Positions 24,839 to 34,002 of a stretch of 64,000 nucleotides of DNA are shown here, piece by piece. The notes under the pieces were generated by a model. It was not told the DNA's origin. It ran no database searches and worked only from the letters and a program-made list of their open reading frames with translations. Position 1 is the stretch's first letter. Each line of letters starts with the position of its first letter. The stretch is taken from positions 496,001 through 560,000 of the forward strand of contig MU400510.1 of assembly GCA_022578965.1 (NCBI GenBank), written 5' to 3'. This stretch comes from Xylaria sp. FL1777 (lineage: Eukaryota; Ascomycota; Sordariomycetes; Xylariales; Xylariaceae). The position numbers were made by a program, and so were the translations under genes.

Positions 24839-25234
24839 TTACACCCAGTTCCAGGTCATCTGGACGCGGCCGGCGTTGGGGTCGGCGAGCTTCGAGAAGA
24901 CGTTGACGGGCACGTCGAGGTCGTTCAGCTGGCAGCCCGTGCAGCGGTCCTCGACGGTGACGACGGCCGACTTGCCGCCCCGGCTGATCTGGATCTTGCG
25001 GCCGCACAGGGAGTTGAGGTTGGGGTTGCCGTTCGGCGTGTACTGGTCGAAGAGCTCCCACGAGAGCGCCACGATGGCGTCGCTCTCCGAGTTGTAGACG
25101 CCGCAGGCCCCCAGGCCCGGCGCGTAGTACGTCAGGTCGCCGCTCATGCTTCGGCTGGCGAGGGCGGCGGGGGCTGCGGACACGAGGCCGGCCGTGGCGG
25201 CGATGGCGAGGATGATCTTGGTGAACGATTGCAT
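24839..25234 (-). CDS. Small secreted double-psi beta-barrel protein (RlpA/expansin/barwin-like)
   Basis: 131 residues, no intron. A classic signal peptide spans residues 1-20 (TKIILAIAATAGLVSAAPA), probably followed by a short propeptide. The rest is one double-psi beta-barrel: GDLTYYAPGLGACGVYNSES (33-52), then LCGRKIQI and VVTVEDRCTGCQLNDLDVPV, ending FSKLADPNAGRVQMTWNWV. The DRC-x-GC motif with the downstream Asp resembles the barwin/RlpA/expansin core; four Cys could form two disulfides. Such fungal proteins are secreted, often abundant, and are implicated in cell-wall binding or plant interaction, usually without shown catalysis. The GC-rich third positions stand out against the flanks, consistent with high expression. 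A TATA box lies about 230 bp upstream. Confidence 0.9.
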   Translation of the reverse strand: MQSFTKIILAIAATAGLVSAAPAALASRSMSGDLTYYAPGLGACGVYNSESDAIVALSWELFDQYTPNGNPNLNSLCGRKIQISRGGKSAVVTVEDRCTGCQLNDLDVPVNVFSKLADPNAGRVQMTWNWV

Positions 25235-25547
25235 TTTTGGTCCTTTTTGGGGTTTGCTTGTTTGGTGCTGGCCTGTTCTGTCTCGAGATGAAAACCGAGG
25301 TATAGTCTGTGATGATATCGCGGTGATACGCTGACGATAAGGAGTGACGATGAAAGAGAGCGAAATGAACTGCTAGTTCGGGAACCGGTCCGGTGATAGA
25401 AGGAAAGAAGTCGATACTGGTGATCAGATGCTAGGGTCCATCAACGGGGGTGACGGGACATTATTTATATTCGCTGCCCATCATGAAGTCCTAACCTCTC
25501 CTATGCTGACTCTCAGGGGTTAGCTGTCACTTCGGCCGGTAGGTAAG
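25235..25547. other. Promoter and 5' UTR of the secreted beta-barrel gene
   Basis: 313 bp with a TATA-like box at 25462-25469; otherwise no feature. Confidence 0.5.
25462..25469 (-). promoter_or_regulatory. TATA box (TATAAATA) of the secreted beta-barrel gene
   Basis: Perfect TATAAATA on the minus strand, 228 bp upstream of the ATG at 25234. Strong TATA boxes fit highly or conditionally expressed secreted-protein genes. Confidence 0.5.
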
Positions 25548-26100
25548 CTACCATGCAAGGCCTCGGTGTTGGTAAATCGTCAGCAAACTACCTCCTATTA
25601 CTGAAAGGATTGTTGCCGTTTGTATGAGGATGCGCAAATAAGTTTCACCTGCCAAATCGGCTGGTGAGCTCGCCCCATAATCACCTTCACCCATCCTACC
25701 GGCTAGGAGTCCCTCGTCATCTTCTTGTTGTGCCTTAGGTTTCAGACGCGCTCGTTCAAAGTCATCGTAACGTTCCATGCCTTAGGAGTTGAAATTCACG
25801 GAATAGCCGTCCCCAAGCCTGGCCGTCAAGGATCGGCCCAATGTAGAAGGCGAGAGAACTCGGTCTATCTGTCTGTTTGTCTCCGGGGTTTTCTGTAATT
25901 TCACGATATATTGCGACTACCGAACCCCAGATTCCCGGGCCCATGTTGCCTCGGCATCCTGTCCATAGCAGACACAACGCAGTAACCATTAATGTAAAAT
26001 CCAGTGCATCGAGAATGTCGTGCAGGATGCAGGTACAGATCACTGGGGGGTGCGGCACGGTCCTTGGCGCCAGGCACGGACGGAGCTGTCCGTAGCTCAA
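25548..26100 (-). pseudogene. Possible membrane-protein gene split over two frames
   Basis: Two overlapping minus-strand frames. The upstream frame (26100 to 25762, 112 residues) has a hydrophobic helix FTLMVTALCLLWTGC and then a hydrophilic part. The downstream frame (25778 to 25548, 76 residues, starting MERYDDFERARLKPK) has an acidic stretch and a second helix at YLRILIQTATILSVIGG. They overlap by 17 nt in different frames, and no GT-AG intron of normal size joins them. Either a one-base frameshift broke a two-helix protein, or the downstream frame is a separate small gene with its own ATG, or both are chance. I recognise no family. Confidence 0.3.
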
Positions 26101-28691
26101 GGATAGCGTGACATTTCAAATTCAACGTTTCATTTTCCTACTCGACAGAGCCGCGAGGCTCGAAAGGGCAGTCTGACAACACTGCTCCAAAGTGAGGCAA
26201 AGGCCAGCACACACTTAAAAGGGCAAGAGCATAACTGATCCTTCAGGATTTCGGCCAACGGCACCTACTGAATTGGCCTTGAATCGGGGCCCTTCACACA
26301 CTAATAAGGTAACGTATACTAAGTACGGCAGTGGAATCCATAGGGCTCATCGTCACTATATATAGTCCCTTGAGTGGGCATCGAGATCATGTGCATTTCG
26401 TGTGTTCTTCGTGGCCACGCGAAAGACATCACGAGTAACGAAGTCGATAGCGAGTTTCGAAGCGACTTAGCGAAGGGCGAGGAACATCTGTACAATACAG
26501 TGCCGAAAGATAATCGCAGTTGTGGGCCGCGTAACGGCTGTAATTAGCACCATTCGATTCCGGGGGGAGGCAGTGCAAAGGAATCCCAATCCTCAACTCG
26601 TTCATCGTGTCGTTAGTAGCTACATTCTTAATCACAACACCAATACGCATTAGATAACGAACCTATCATGACTTATATGTAGATCGTCTGCACGTGGCGT
26701 AGATCCGGGCGGGGAATCGGTGTTTGAGCGTTGATCTTTTGTGTCGATCCACAATGTCTGACATCCAGCAGATCCAGATATCTATACGTAGTGTGTACTA
26801 CGGTACGCTACTGAAGTTCTTTCTACTGTAGGACAGACAGCCCGTTAGCTCGATGCCTACCCCATAACCTGTCTAGTGGACCCGACATACGTACATACGT
26901 CTATAGATGAGTTGTGATCATCTCTCCACTGTTTGCTGTTTGCTGGAAACCCCTGCCTCAACAGCCTCGAGCGCTATTATTATGTAGGATGAACCGAGCT
27001 TAGACGATGTGTAAATTTACATATTACATTCGTTAGTTTTATTGGGAACAATAAATTTAATCGATTTTCCCCGCACATTAAAAGATTCGAAGAGCTAGGG
27101 AAAAGGATATCTGTGCTATTAGTTAGTACTTATTGTAAACCTGCCCCGTATTTGGCGCACGCTTCAGTATACCCACCAAACTCTTCGCAGGGATACCGGA
27201 CTTGAGTTAGAATAGAACTAGTTAATGCATAGATGGACTTGGGGGGGAAATCGCTTAATAATGTGTTGCGGTATTGCACGAGATACGATGCTGGTAGCGT
27301 TTGAAATGCCAAAATTAATTTAGTGTACACTTCTGGCGTTGAGGACTTCCCTCCGTTACCGGTGCTTTTAAACAGGGGTTGGTGATTAATCAGAATTAAC
27401 TATACGGAGTACCTAATCATATAGCCAAATATTATAAAATAGACCTCGTAGCCGTAAACTGTAACCTTGTAACTATAGACTGTAACAAAAAACCTACTGA
27501 AATAAAGGAAACCTTGTGGTGGTTTGTACCGTAGTCTAGAATCCATTTTGAAATCTGGAAACCATGTTACAGGCCTAAAACTATGTTAGCAGTCCGCAAC
27601 TACCTTGATATATAGTGATTATATTGCCGCTCAGCTGTTCAAAGAGTATCATACTTTAGAAACCATTTCAAAGGTCCGTGATCGTCTCCTATACCGCTGA
27701 CCCCCCAACTCCCCCAAACCCCGAACCCCCAAACACTAGTGAATGCTCGTATGTTTGGACTTCTGTTGGGGTAAACATCCCCTTTGTCCCACTTAAGTCA
27801 ACGTGCCGAGTCAGTAATCAGAGGGATAAGAGCTTCATTTTGTTTTTGTAGCGTTCCGCAGCAATGTTTTTTGGCGTGGAGGAGAGGGGATTTAACAGCG
27901 AAGAACAAATTAACCACATATAAAGCTTGACAGATTAACAACTAAATACTAAGCTGACTAAGTATTCGAAGTAGAAATGATATTACTCATGTTAGCAGGC
28001 ATGGTACGTATGTAGTATAACGTTACGCAATAACTTAGAAAACCGGGTGGCAAGGTAGCGGAGGTAAGTCGGCCGCTAAATGCTGAGCTCGATCCTGACG
28101 AATCAGGACCACAGACTTGTATTCAACTCGAGTCACGGGTGTGCTTAAGACCGAAAAAATGCCATAAGGGGCAGTCTTTAATTACGACGGCCGATAGCGA
28201 CCTACGCTTGGCCCGATCGCCGAAAGCGCCATCTCGGAGATCCGAAAGCACCCGCCTAGAGCACTCGTCCCGTCTTCTCCCGCCGATTAGTCCAAACGAG
28301 GGCCAACACTAGTACTCGTTCTCGAAGCGCTAACGACCTTCTTGATGATTATCCCATCTAGGTAGGTAATTATGTGTATGACTACGTACAACTGGAGTTA
28401 AGCCTCGGACGGCTATAACACCGCGTGACGAAGGAATATCCTTGACATGCTTGCCTAAGGAAGTAGCCATTTAGTATATATAGGTGGCCGCTGGTAGTTG
28501 CCTCGAGCATTACGTTAGGAAGGTAATGAAGTCATATAATAACACCTCACAAGACTCGCCATCTTCTGTCAGATAAGTCTGATACTAACATTGGCACTGG
28601 TACCATCATCTCTACACACCGCTCTTTTTGCCTACTACGATAACATCCCCTTGAACACATAGATCGTGATATATAATCAAATTATCTCAAG
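26101..28691. other. 2.6 kb gene-free region upstream of the dehydrogenase
   Basis: No convincing frame. It includes a C-rich stretch (27700-27740), AT-rich blocks at 27000-27070 and 27360-27500, and a TATA-like box near 28475. The last few hundred bases should be the promoter of the dehydrogenase gene. Confidence 0.55.
28475..28482 (+). promoter_or_regulatory. TATA box candidate of the dehydrogenase gene
   Basis: TATATATA 210 bp upstream of the ATG at 28692, in the sense orientation. Position suits a core promoter. Confidence 0.4.
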
Positions 28692-29588
28692 ATGCCTGCC
28701 GGTACCCCAGCGGAGAACATGCAGGCTGTACACAACTTCACTGCTACCCACAGAGACACATATCCCTTCATCTCCCCCGCAAACGCAGACCTCTCTGGGA
28801 AATCAGTCTTTGTCGCTGGCGCATCAAAAGGAATCGGCAGGGAAACCGCTTTAGCGTTGGCCGAAGCTGGATGCAGCAAGATCGCCATCGGAGCACGCTC
28901 GGACCTCTCCAGTCTTGTCGACGAGATCTCTAAGCGAGCGACCACCGCAGGCAGGGCTGCGCCACAAGTCGTTTCGGTCAAGATTGACGTGACATCGGAA
29001 GACAGCGTCCAAGCAGCGGCCGATAAGATCGGGAAGGAATTCGGCGGAGCTCTAGACGTTCTAATTTGCAATGCGGGCAATCTTGAGCAGTGGTTGCGCG
29101 TGGGCGAGTCGAAGCCGAGCGAATGGTGGCGCACTTACGAGATAAACGTCAAGGGGACGTATCTCCTCAACCGCTTCTTTATCCCGCTGCTGCTGAAGAG
29201 CGAAGTCAAAACGAGCATCGTGGTGTCGAGTTACGGGGCTCTAGCCACACGGCCTGGCGCGTCCGGCTACCAGACAACCAAGTTCGCCGTGGTCCGTCTC
29301 GCCGAGTTCATCGCAACCGAGTACGCGGAGCAGGGGCTCGTCTGCTTCGCCATCCACCCCGGCGGCATCAAGACGGACCTCGCGCACAACATGCCAGAAG
29401 ACATGTGGGCTGTACTTGTCGATGAGCCGCCGCTCCCCGCCCACACGATGGTGTGGATGAGCAAGGAGCATCGGTTGTGGCTCAGCGGGAGGTACGTCAG
29501 TGTAAATTGGGATATGGAAGAGCTCGAGAGCAAGAAGAAGCAGATTGTTGAGGATAATCTGTTCAAGTTCCGGATGATAGCGTCATAA
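28692..29588 (+). CDS. Short-chain dehydrogenase/reductase (classical SDR)
   Basis: NAD(P)(H)-dependent oxidoreductase of 298 residues, no intron. Rossmann glycine motif VAGASKGIGRE at about 41-51 (A-G-A-S-K-G-I-G in place of T-G-x3-G-x-G), NAG at 127-129, structural Asn in INVKGTYLLN, catalytic Ser at about 179-180 in IVVSSYGA, Tyr193 and Lys197 in SGYQTTKFAVV, and the IHPGGIKTDL segment after them. The basic residue in GARS after beta-2 (about 69) hints at NADP preference. The start gives a 30-residue N-terminal extension before the fold, usual in this subgroup. The substrate cannot be told from sequence, and there are no biosynthetic neighbours. It is isolated by more than 2 kb of upstream non-coding DNA. 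Confidence 0.92.
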   Translation: MPAGTPAENMQAVHNFTATHRDTYPFISPANADLSGKSVFVAGASKGIGRETALALAEAGCSKIAIGARSDLSSLVDEISKRATTAGRAAPQVVSVKIDVTSEDSVQAAADKIGKEFGGALDVLICNAGNLEQWLRVGESKPSEWWRTYEINVKGTYLLNRFFIPLLLKSEVKTSIVVSSYGALATRPGASGYQTTKFAVVRLAEFIATEYAEQGLVCFAIHPGGIKTDLAHNMPEDMWAVLVDEPPLPAHTMVWMSKEHRLWLSGRYVSVNWDMEELESKKKQIVEDNLFKFRMIAS

Positions 29589-30153
29589 CTTCGAGGGACA
29601 CTAGGTATGCTTTAGCTTTGACTATAGATATGTTATTCCCTATCTAGACTAAATACACGGCGTAGAGCCTCATACGTACCTACAATGTATATTATTCTAC
29701 CTACCTACTATACGATATTTAAAAATTTTGGATACCGCAAGTTGACCTGCAGTATGCATGTCATTCCGTCATGCCATCAGTGGAGGAGGGCTGATGAATG
29801 TAGGTAGTATGCTGGTTGGTTACCCTGCTGGGCACATAGAATTACCTATACCTGTTTTGGGTAATTTAAGTGGGTGCGCGGCCAACCTACACAGGTAACA
29901 AACCTATCTATCTAGAGCTCCTGCGCATACTCTCATGAAGTTCCATCACCAGAAAAAAAAAGGTCCTCTTTTCAACACTTTTAACAATCCGTCGTCTCCT
30001 TTCTGCACTCTCCTTGCCATGATAACTTCGTAAAAATATATTTCTTTGCTGCATTCTAGTCTAGCTTATTCTTCCCTTCTTTAGTGGCCAATGGCTGTAA
30101 TTGGACCTTGATTTGGCGCGCTATTAATGCTGCATCTTGATCATTCACCTACA
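29589..30153. other. Intergenic spacer and promoter of GPI13
   Basis: 565 bp with TACCTACCTA words near 29699 and a pyrimidine-rich stretch around 29960-30090 just before the GPI13 start. No gene. Confidence 0.55.
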
Positions 30154-33100
30154 ATGCCTCCTCCTTCTACCTCTCGCAATGCCAAATCGAAACCCCCTAC
30201 CACCGAATATAATAGGATCGCGGCTGAATGGGCCAAGGCAAAACGGATAAGAGACTCCGAGAATGCGGCAAAGAATATTGCGAAACCCTCCGACACCGAT
30301 GAAGCGAGGCGTACCACTCTCGAGCGACGTCGAAAGTCAGCCTTCGAGGCTCGCTTCTCTTGGACCGTTGGGTTCTGGATTTGGCTCCTTCTCATGCATC
30401 TGGTTGGAATCGTCCTCTTCACCAGCGGCTTCCTTTTGACGCGACTTGTCCTAGATGAGCGTTCCGAATGCGCCGCCCCGCCGATCGAGCCTTTAATACA
30501 ATGGACGGGCAGCAGCACGATTGATGGTGGTTGCTGGCATCCTAAAACGTTCGACAAGGCTGTAATTGTCGTGATCGATGCTCTGCGATACGACTTCACT
30601 GTGCCCGTCGAGGATGATAGCAAGGCTGAAATCTACCACAATGCGTTTCCTTTCCTCTATCAGTCGGCCGTCCAATCCCCCAATAACGCCTTCTTATTAC
30701 CCTTTATTGCCGATCCTCCTACAAGTACTCTGCAACGATTAAAAGGATTAACCACAGGGACGTTACCCACATTCATCGATCTAGGCTCTAATTTCGCTGG
30801 AACAGCTATTGAGGAAGACAATATCTTGATGCAGCTTCGGGAGCATGGCAAACGCATTGTTCATCTGGGTGACGACACGTGGACCTCTTTATTCCCTGAA
30901 TATTTTCAGCCTAACTTAAGCAAGGCATATGATAGTTTCAACGTATGGGATTTGCATACAGTCGATAATGGGGTATTAGACCACATATTTCCACTCATGG
31001 AACCCGAGCAGAGAGGTGAATGGGATATCACCATAGGCCATTTGCTTGGCGTGGACCATGCTGGTCATCGATATGGTCCTAATCATCCTGCTATGACTGC
31101 CAAGCTCCAACAAATGGACGCTTTCATTCGTCAGCTTACTGAAAGTATTGGCGATCATACTTTGCTAGTTGTAATGGGTGACCATGGAATGGATGGAAAG
31201 GGGGACCATGGCGGCGAGAGTGATGATGAAGTAGAAGCCGCCTTATGGATGTACTCGAAACGGCCTATCTTTGGTCGAACCCAAGTTGATTTCGCCACGC
31301 CGCCAGCAACGGCCAAGGTTCGGCCTGTAAATCAGATCGATCTAGTTCCAACCCTAGCCCTTCTTCTAGGCATTCCTATCCCCTACAACAATCTCGGCCG
31401 GCCAATTGAAGAAGCCTTCGCGGGTCCTGAAGGGAGTGCCTGGGATCACCTTGCTGCAGCGTCTGGTGTGACATCGGCCGGAATCAGGAGATATCAAGCA
31501 TCATATTTCAAAGCTCGCGGACTGCAACAGAGTTCTGCCCCAGGGTCACCTGCGTCCCTCTGGAAAGATGCGGAAGATATTATCAATCAATCTACCGAAA
31601 CAAAAAGTTGGGCCACTCTCTACGCGGCTTATACCACTTACCAAGCGGAAACACTGAGGATCTGCAAGGATCTCTGGGCTCGTTTCAATGTACCGAATAT
31701 GATATTAGGACTCGCGGTTATGGCTTTAACCGTGGTAGTCTTGCTCTTGTATGTGTCACGGGATGAAGATGACGACTTTGCCGTACTCGACGACATTGAG
31801 CTAGATCTTGCCGAAAAGACTTTGGAGTTGCAAGGCGTCTCCGCCGATGCAGATGCTGCGTCTTACAAGACGCTGGCTAAGAGTCTAGTCAAGTCAGGGA
31901 TTGTGAGTGGTTCAGTAATCGGGCTTGTGAGCTCGGTTGCTACCGCATTCAGCGGCTCAGAGCAATGGCTTTGGGCTGCTGCTGCTGCTGCTATTGGGAG
32001 TATGGCTTCAGTGACAATCACCTTACTCTCTACCGGTGGTAAGAATCTCTTCAACCTGCTTCCAACCAATTTTTGGGGCTGGCTGTCGATTATTTTTACG
32101 GCTAGTCAGTCTATTGGTTTCGCCTCTAACTCGTACACCATCTGGGAAGACTCCATTTCCTTATTTTTTCTCGCAACTTTCGGTATTGCGAGTGCTATGG
32201 CTGCACTTCGGCGTCCTTCCATACGAGATCAGACTCTGGGGATATATCATTCGGTGCTGTTTGTGATTCTGAGTCGAGTGGCATCCTTCTCAAAACTTTG
32301 TAGAGAGGAGCAAATGCCCTACTGCAAGTCAACTTACTACGCATCTGCAAACTCCTCAACGTCGGCTCCTTGGCAGCTAGTGGTGCCTTTTGCCGTGTTT
32401 CTCATCCTTCCCTCCATAATTCAGTCGTTCTTACAAACATCTAAATCTTATGAAGGACTTGCGCCCATGTGGATTGGATACGTCTTCCGCGGTGCTCTGT
32501 TGCTCTCTGCTGGCTATTGGACTCTGGATGCCGCAAGCAACGGCAACTGGCTTACATCCATCTCAGAAACAACATTTAAAACGATACATGTATCAATCGC
32601 ACAAGTCGTGCTTGCGCTGGCGCTGGTAGCCGGCTCAACAGCCTTTATCTGGGCTCCACCTTGTGTCTCTATCCTCACAACCTCTACCAACAATCGAACA
32701 GCTCAAGTCACCGTACTCGGGTACGGCAATGCGAACGGTGCCCGGTATCTCTTACTACCCATTAATATCGCATGTGCTTGCATACTCCTCTCCAAACCTA
32801 TGGGGAGCGGTGCTATTGCCATCATGCTGTGGCAAGTGCTTGCCCTTGCCGAGATCCTAGATATCAACGGCATTGCGGCTGAGACCATCGGTCCAGTAAC
32901 GCTAGCCCTACTCGGTAACTACCATTACTTCAAGACCGGCCATCAGGCGGTCCTCTCCTCCATCCAGTGGGACGCCACCTTCATCCCCCTCCTCACTGTC
33001 CGCTACCCCTGGAGTGCCATGGCCGTTGCGCTCAATCACTTCGCGGGACAGATATTAGCATGCGTCGCACTCCCGCTGCTAGTGCTGTGGAAGACATCTC

Positions 33101-33360
33101 CGAAGCGGAAAGGTGTTCTCGAGAGCGTGAGCCGCGCCCTCGGCATCTTCGTTGCATACTATGCTGTCGAAAGTCTGGCCACGATGGCTTGGGCCGGGCA
33201 CCTCCGACGTCACCTAATGCTGTACCGCGTCTTTAGCCCACGATTCATGATGGCGGCTGCCATCCTCTTGATTGTCGACCTTGTGAATATCGTGGTTACG
33301 TTGTTGGGTATCAGGATGAATGTGCTCGCTGTAAGCGAGGTTTTTGGATTTGCAGATTAG
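30154..33360 (+). CDS. GPI13: GPI ethanolamine phosphate transferase 3 (Gpi13 / PIG-O)
   Basis: ER multipass enzyme that adds phosphoethanolamine to the third mannose of the GPI precursor, the group later used to attach proteins. 1068 residues, no intron. A cytosolic N-terminus is followed by one helix (FWIWLLLMHLVGIVLFTSGF), then a luminal alkaline-phosphatase-like domain: VIVVIDALRYDFT with the metal/nucleophile region (about residue 137-149), HLGDDTWTSLFP, GHLLGVDHAGHRYGPNHPAM and VVMGDHGMDGKGDHGG. A long C-terminal half carries many helices. I chose the second in-frame ATG (30154) because it has A at -3; the ATG at 30127 would add nine residues. The nearby DUF7729-like GPI protein is a plausible client of the pathway, but adjacency is probably chance. 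Confidence 0.95.
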   Translation: MPPPSTSRNAKSKPPTTEYNRIAAEWAKAKRIRDSENAAKNIAKPSDTDEARRTTLERRRKSAFEARFSWTVGFWIWLLLMHLVGIVLFTSGFLLTRLVLDERSECAAPPIEPLIQWTGSSTIDGGCWHPKTFDKAVIVVIDALRYDFTVPVEDDSKAEIYHNAFPFLYQSAVQSPNNAFLLPFIADPPTSTLQRLKGLTTGTLPTFIDLGSNFAGTAIEEDNILMQLREHGKRIVHLGDDTWTSLFPEYFQPNLSKAYDSFNVWDLHTVDNGVLDHIFPLMEPEQRGEWDITIGHLLGVDHAGHRYGPNHPAMTAKLQQMDAFIRQLTESIGDHTLLVVMGDHGMDGKGDHGGESDDEVEAALWMYSKRPIFGRTQVDFATPPATAKVRPVNQIDLVPTLALLLGIPIPYNNLGRPIEEAFAGPEGSAWDHLAAASGVTSAGIRRYQASYFKARGLQQSSAPGSPASLWKDAEDIINQSTETKSWATLYAAYTTYQAETLRICKDLWARFNVPNMILGLAVMALTVVVLLLYVSRDEDDDFAVLDDIELDLAEKTLELQGVSADADAASYKTLAKSLVKSGIVSGSVIGLVSSVATAFSGSEQWLWAAAAAAIGSMASVTITLLSTGGKNLFNLLPTNFWGWLSIIFTASQSIGFASNSYTIWEDSISLFFLATFGIASAMAALRRPSIRDQTLGIYHSVLFVILSRVASFSKLCREEQMPYCKSTYYASANSSTSAPWQLVVPFAVFLILPSIIQSFLQTSKSYEGLAPMWIGYVFRGALLLSAGYWTLDAASNGNWLTSISETTFKTIHVSIAQVVLALALVAGSTAFIWAPPCVSILTTSTNNRTAQVTVLGYGNANGARYLLLPINIACACILLSKPMGSGAIAIMLWQVLALAEILDINGIAAETIGPVTLALLGNYHYFKTGHQAVLSSIQWDATFIPLLTVRYPWSAMAVALNHFAGQILACVALPLLVLWKTSPKRKGVLESVSRALGIFVAYYAVESLATMAWAGHLRRHLMLYRVFSPRFMMAAAILLIVDLVNIVVTLLGIRMNVLAVSEVFGFAD

Positions 33361-33725
33361 GTACTGCAGAAAGCATGACATAGTGTATGTAAGAGAACTA
33401 CCGCATTTATATGTTTAGAGAATTAAGAAGTAGATGACATAATACAACTACAATTATAATGTGCGTTTGTCTTTTGATTTTGCTTCTATGCCGCGGTATG
33501 AGTTTGACGTAATCCTAGTTCTAATCTACAAGTATTTACAATGCTGGACAAAATAGAGTGGCAGATTATAGAATAGGAATAAAATATTTTTTCATGTGAC
33601 TCACATATTTCTAGGCATTAGGAACGGTCAACGTATGGGTTATGATTATCGCTATTACCAAAGGGGTCTTACATTTCCTTGCCAACTACCTAAACCCTTG
33701 ATTATACACACCTTCTTTAATCTAG
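33361..33725. other. Spacer downstream of GPI13
   Basis: 365 bp, AT-rich, containing the GPI13 3' UTR. A good 3' splice signal (pyrimidine stretch then TCTAG) ends at 33725. Confidence 0.45.
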
Positions 33726-34002
33726 AGTGTACTATTACGACGCCAGAGCACCCACCAACCCGTCAAAATGCGGCAAAGATGAAACGCAGCCACCGTCCAT
33801 GAAATGTACTTCCTTTGGAACATGTTATCACCTAGGGCATCTTTTCGTCGTCGGGCCATTTGACAAAGGGGCTAGCAACACCGCGGTAGCATTCAACACA
33901 GTTCCAATCAACCTTGGAATTGATTGCGTGGGTCGTATTCGAGTTCACAATGTTAATACATCAGACACCACGCTCGCGAAAGTCTATTACTGTCACACTT
34001 AA
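33726..34002 (+). pseudogene. Orphan terminal exon of a small cysteine-containing protein
   Basis: From 33727 an open frame of about 91 codons with coding-like codon choice reads YYYDARAPTNPSKCGKDE and continues to a C-terminal VYYCHT plus TAA. Five Cys are spaced as in small secreted fungal proteins. A splice acceptor (TTTAATCTAG) directly precedes it. I could not find an upstream exon with a start and signal peptide within about 250 bp, so this is either the last exon of a gene whose first exon I missed, or a remnant. The frame has no good ATG except an internal one at residue 24. No family recognised. Confidence 0.3.

Noticed and set aside
30127..30153. Upstream ATG of GPI13
   Set aside because: Poor context (T at -3) and nine extra residues without support; the next ATG has A at -3.
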